Below, piece by piece: positions 23,207-23,325 of a DNA stretch of 23,325 nt. Below the pieces are notes generated by a model, which worked only from the letters and a program-made list of their open reading frames with translations, made no database searches and was not told where the DNA came from. The position numbers and the translations under genes are program-made. The stretch comes from Prevotella sp. UBA4339 (GTDB lineage: Bacteria > Bacteroidota > Bacteroidia > Bacteroidales > Bacteroidaceae). The stretch lies in NCBI GenBank assembly GCA_002393725.1, contig DGTJ01000004.1, positions 1 to 23,325 of the forward strand. Reading direction: 5' to 3'. Numbering within the stretch: the first letter of the stretch is position 1; the number at the start of each line of letters is the position of its first letter.

Positions 23207-23325
23207 ATGAAGAAGATGATGATGACCCTGATCGCAATGCTGACAATCGCTATCTCAGCAAATGCAATGAGTTATGAGCAGGCCCGCACCGAAGCCTTGT
23301 TCCTGACCGACAAGATGGCCTACGA
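23207..23325 (+). CDS. Secreted protein, N-terminal part (3' end outside window)
   Basis: Thirty-nine complete codons are visible. A signal peptide MKKMMMTLIAMLTIAISANA is followed by MSYEQARTEALFLTDKMAYE. The mature start resembles small secreted Prevotella proteins of unknown function; no domain can be named from this length. It has its own promoter and stands after the terminator of the polysaccharide cluster, so it is probably a separate unit. Confidence 0.75.
   Translation, partial: MKKMMMTLIAMLTIAISANAMSYEQARTEALFLTDKMAY

Overview
The window looks like chromosomal DNA of a Bacteroidales bacterium, most likely Prevotellaceae (Prevotella, Segatella or a relative). Evidence: many start regions carry the Bacteroidota promoter form TTTG, about 20 nt, then TAnnTTTG; strong Shine-Dalgarno sites are scarce; there are Mfa2/FimB-type and LruC/DUF4842-type lipoproteins and a flavodoxin; and the tmRNA tag ends in YALAA. 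Species was inferred only from these traits.

Layout. 1-230: tail of a long-chain flavodoxin, followed by a strong terminator. 308-2873 (minus): two-gene operon of a His/Cys-rich membrane protein and a TonB-dependent receptor with His-rich loops, probably for zinc or another transition metal. 3109-3849 (plus): DUF2400/TIGR02757 protein, meeting tail to tail with an Mfa2-like lipoprotein (3846-4745, minus). 4785-5184 (minus): ssrA (tmRNA).

5331-15064 (plus): a compact operon for export and assembly of a surface polysaccharide. Gene order is a long SLBB outer-membrane export protein, a Wzz chain-length regulator, a single-chain Wzz-Wzy fusion that starts with TTG directly after the Wzz stop in the same frame, a Wzx flippase, two GT2 glycosyltransferases and a GT4 glycosyltransferase. 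Stop and start codons overlap or nearly touch from wzz to the second GT2.

15101-18047 (minus): a secreted type-B carboxylesterase and a LruC/DUF4842-like lipoprotein, separated by a large hairpin. 18104-18853 is about 750 bp without an intact gene. It holds a consensus minus-strand promoter, 22-bp tandem repeats, a 26-bp perfect inverted repeat enclosing an AT palindrome, and a possible gene scrap. 18897-19357 is a broken gene: a lipoprotein head joined out of frame to the tail of a SpoIIE/PP2C phosphatase.

19530-23069 (plus): second half of the polysaccharide machinery: a WecA-like polyprenyl-phosphate sugar-1-phosphate transferase, a small PglC/WbaP-type sugar transferase, a Wzi-like outer-membrane protein and a small lipoprotein. 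The window ends in the start of a secreted protein (23207 onward).

Together the genes fit a Wzx/Wzy-dependent pathway: lipid-linked priming, glycosyl transfer, flipping by Wzx, polymerisation and length control by Wzz and Wzz-Wzy, export through the SLBB protein, and surface attachment by Wzi. The most unusual points are the Wzz-Wzy fusion with its TTG start, two priming enzymes from unrelated superfamilies in overlapping genes, and the scarred interval between the two halves.
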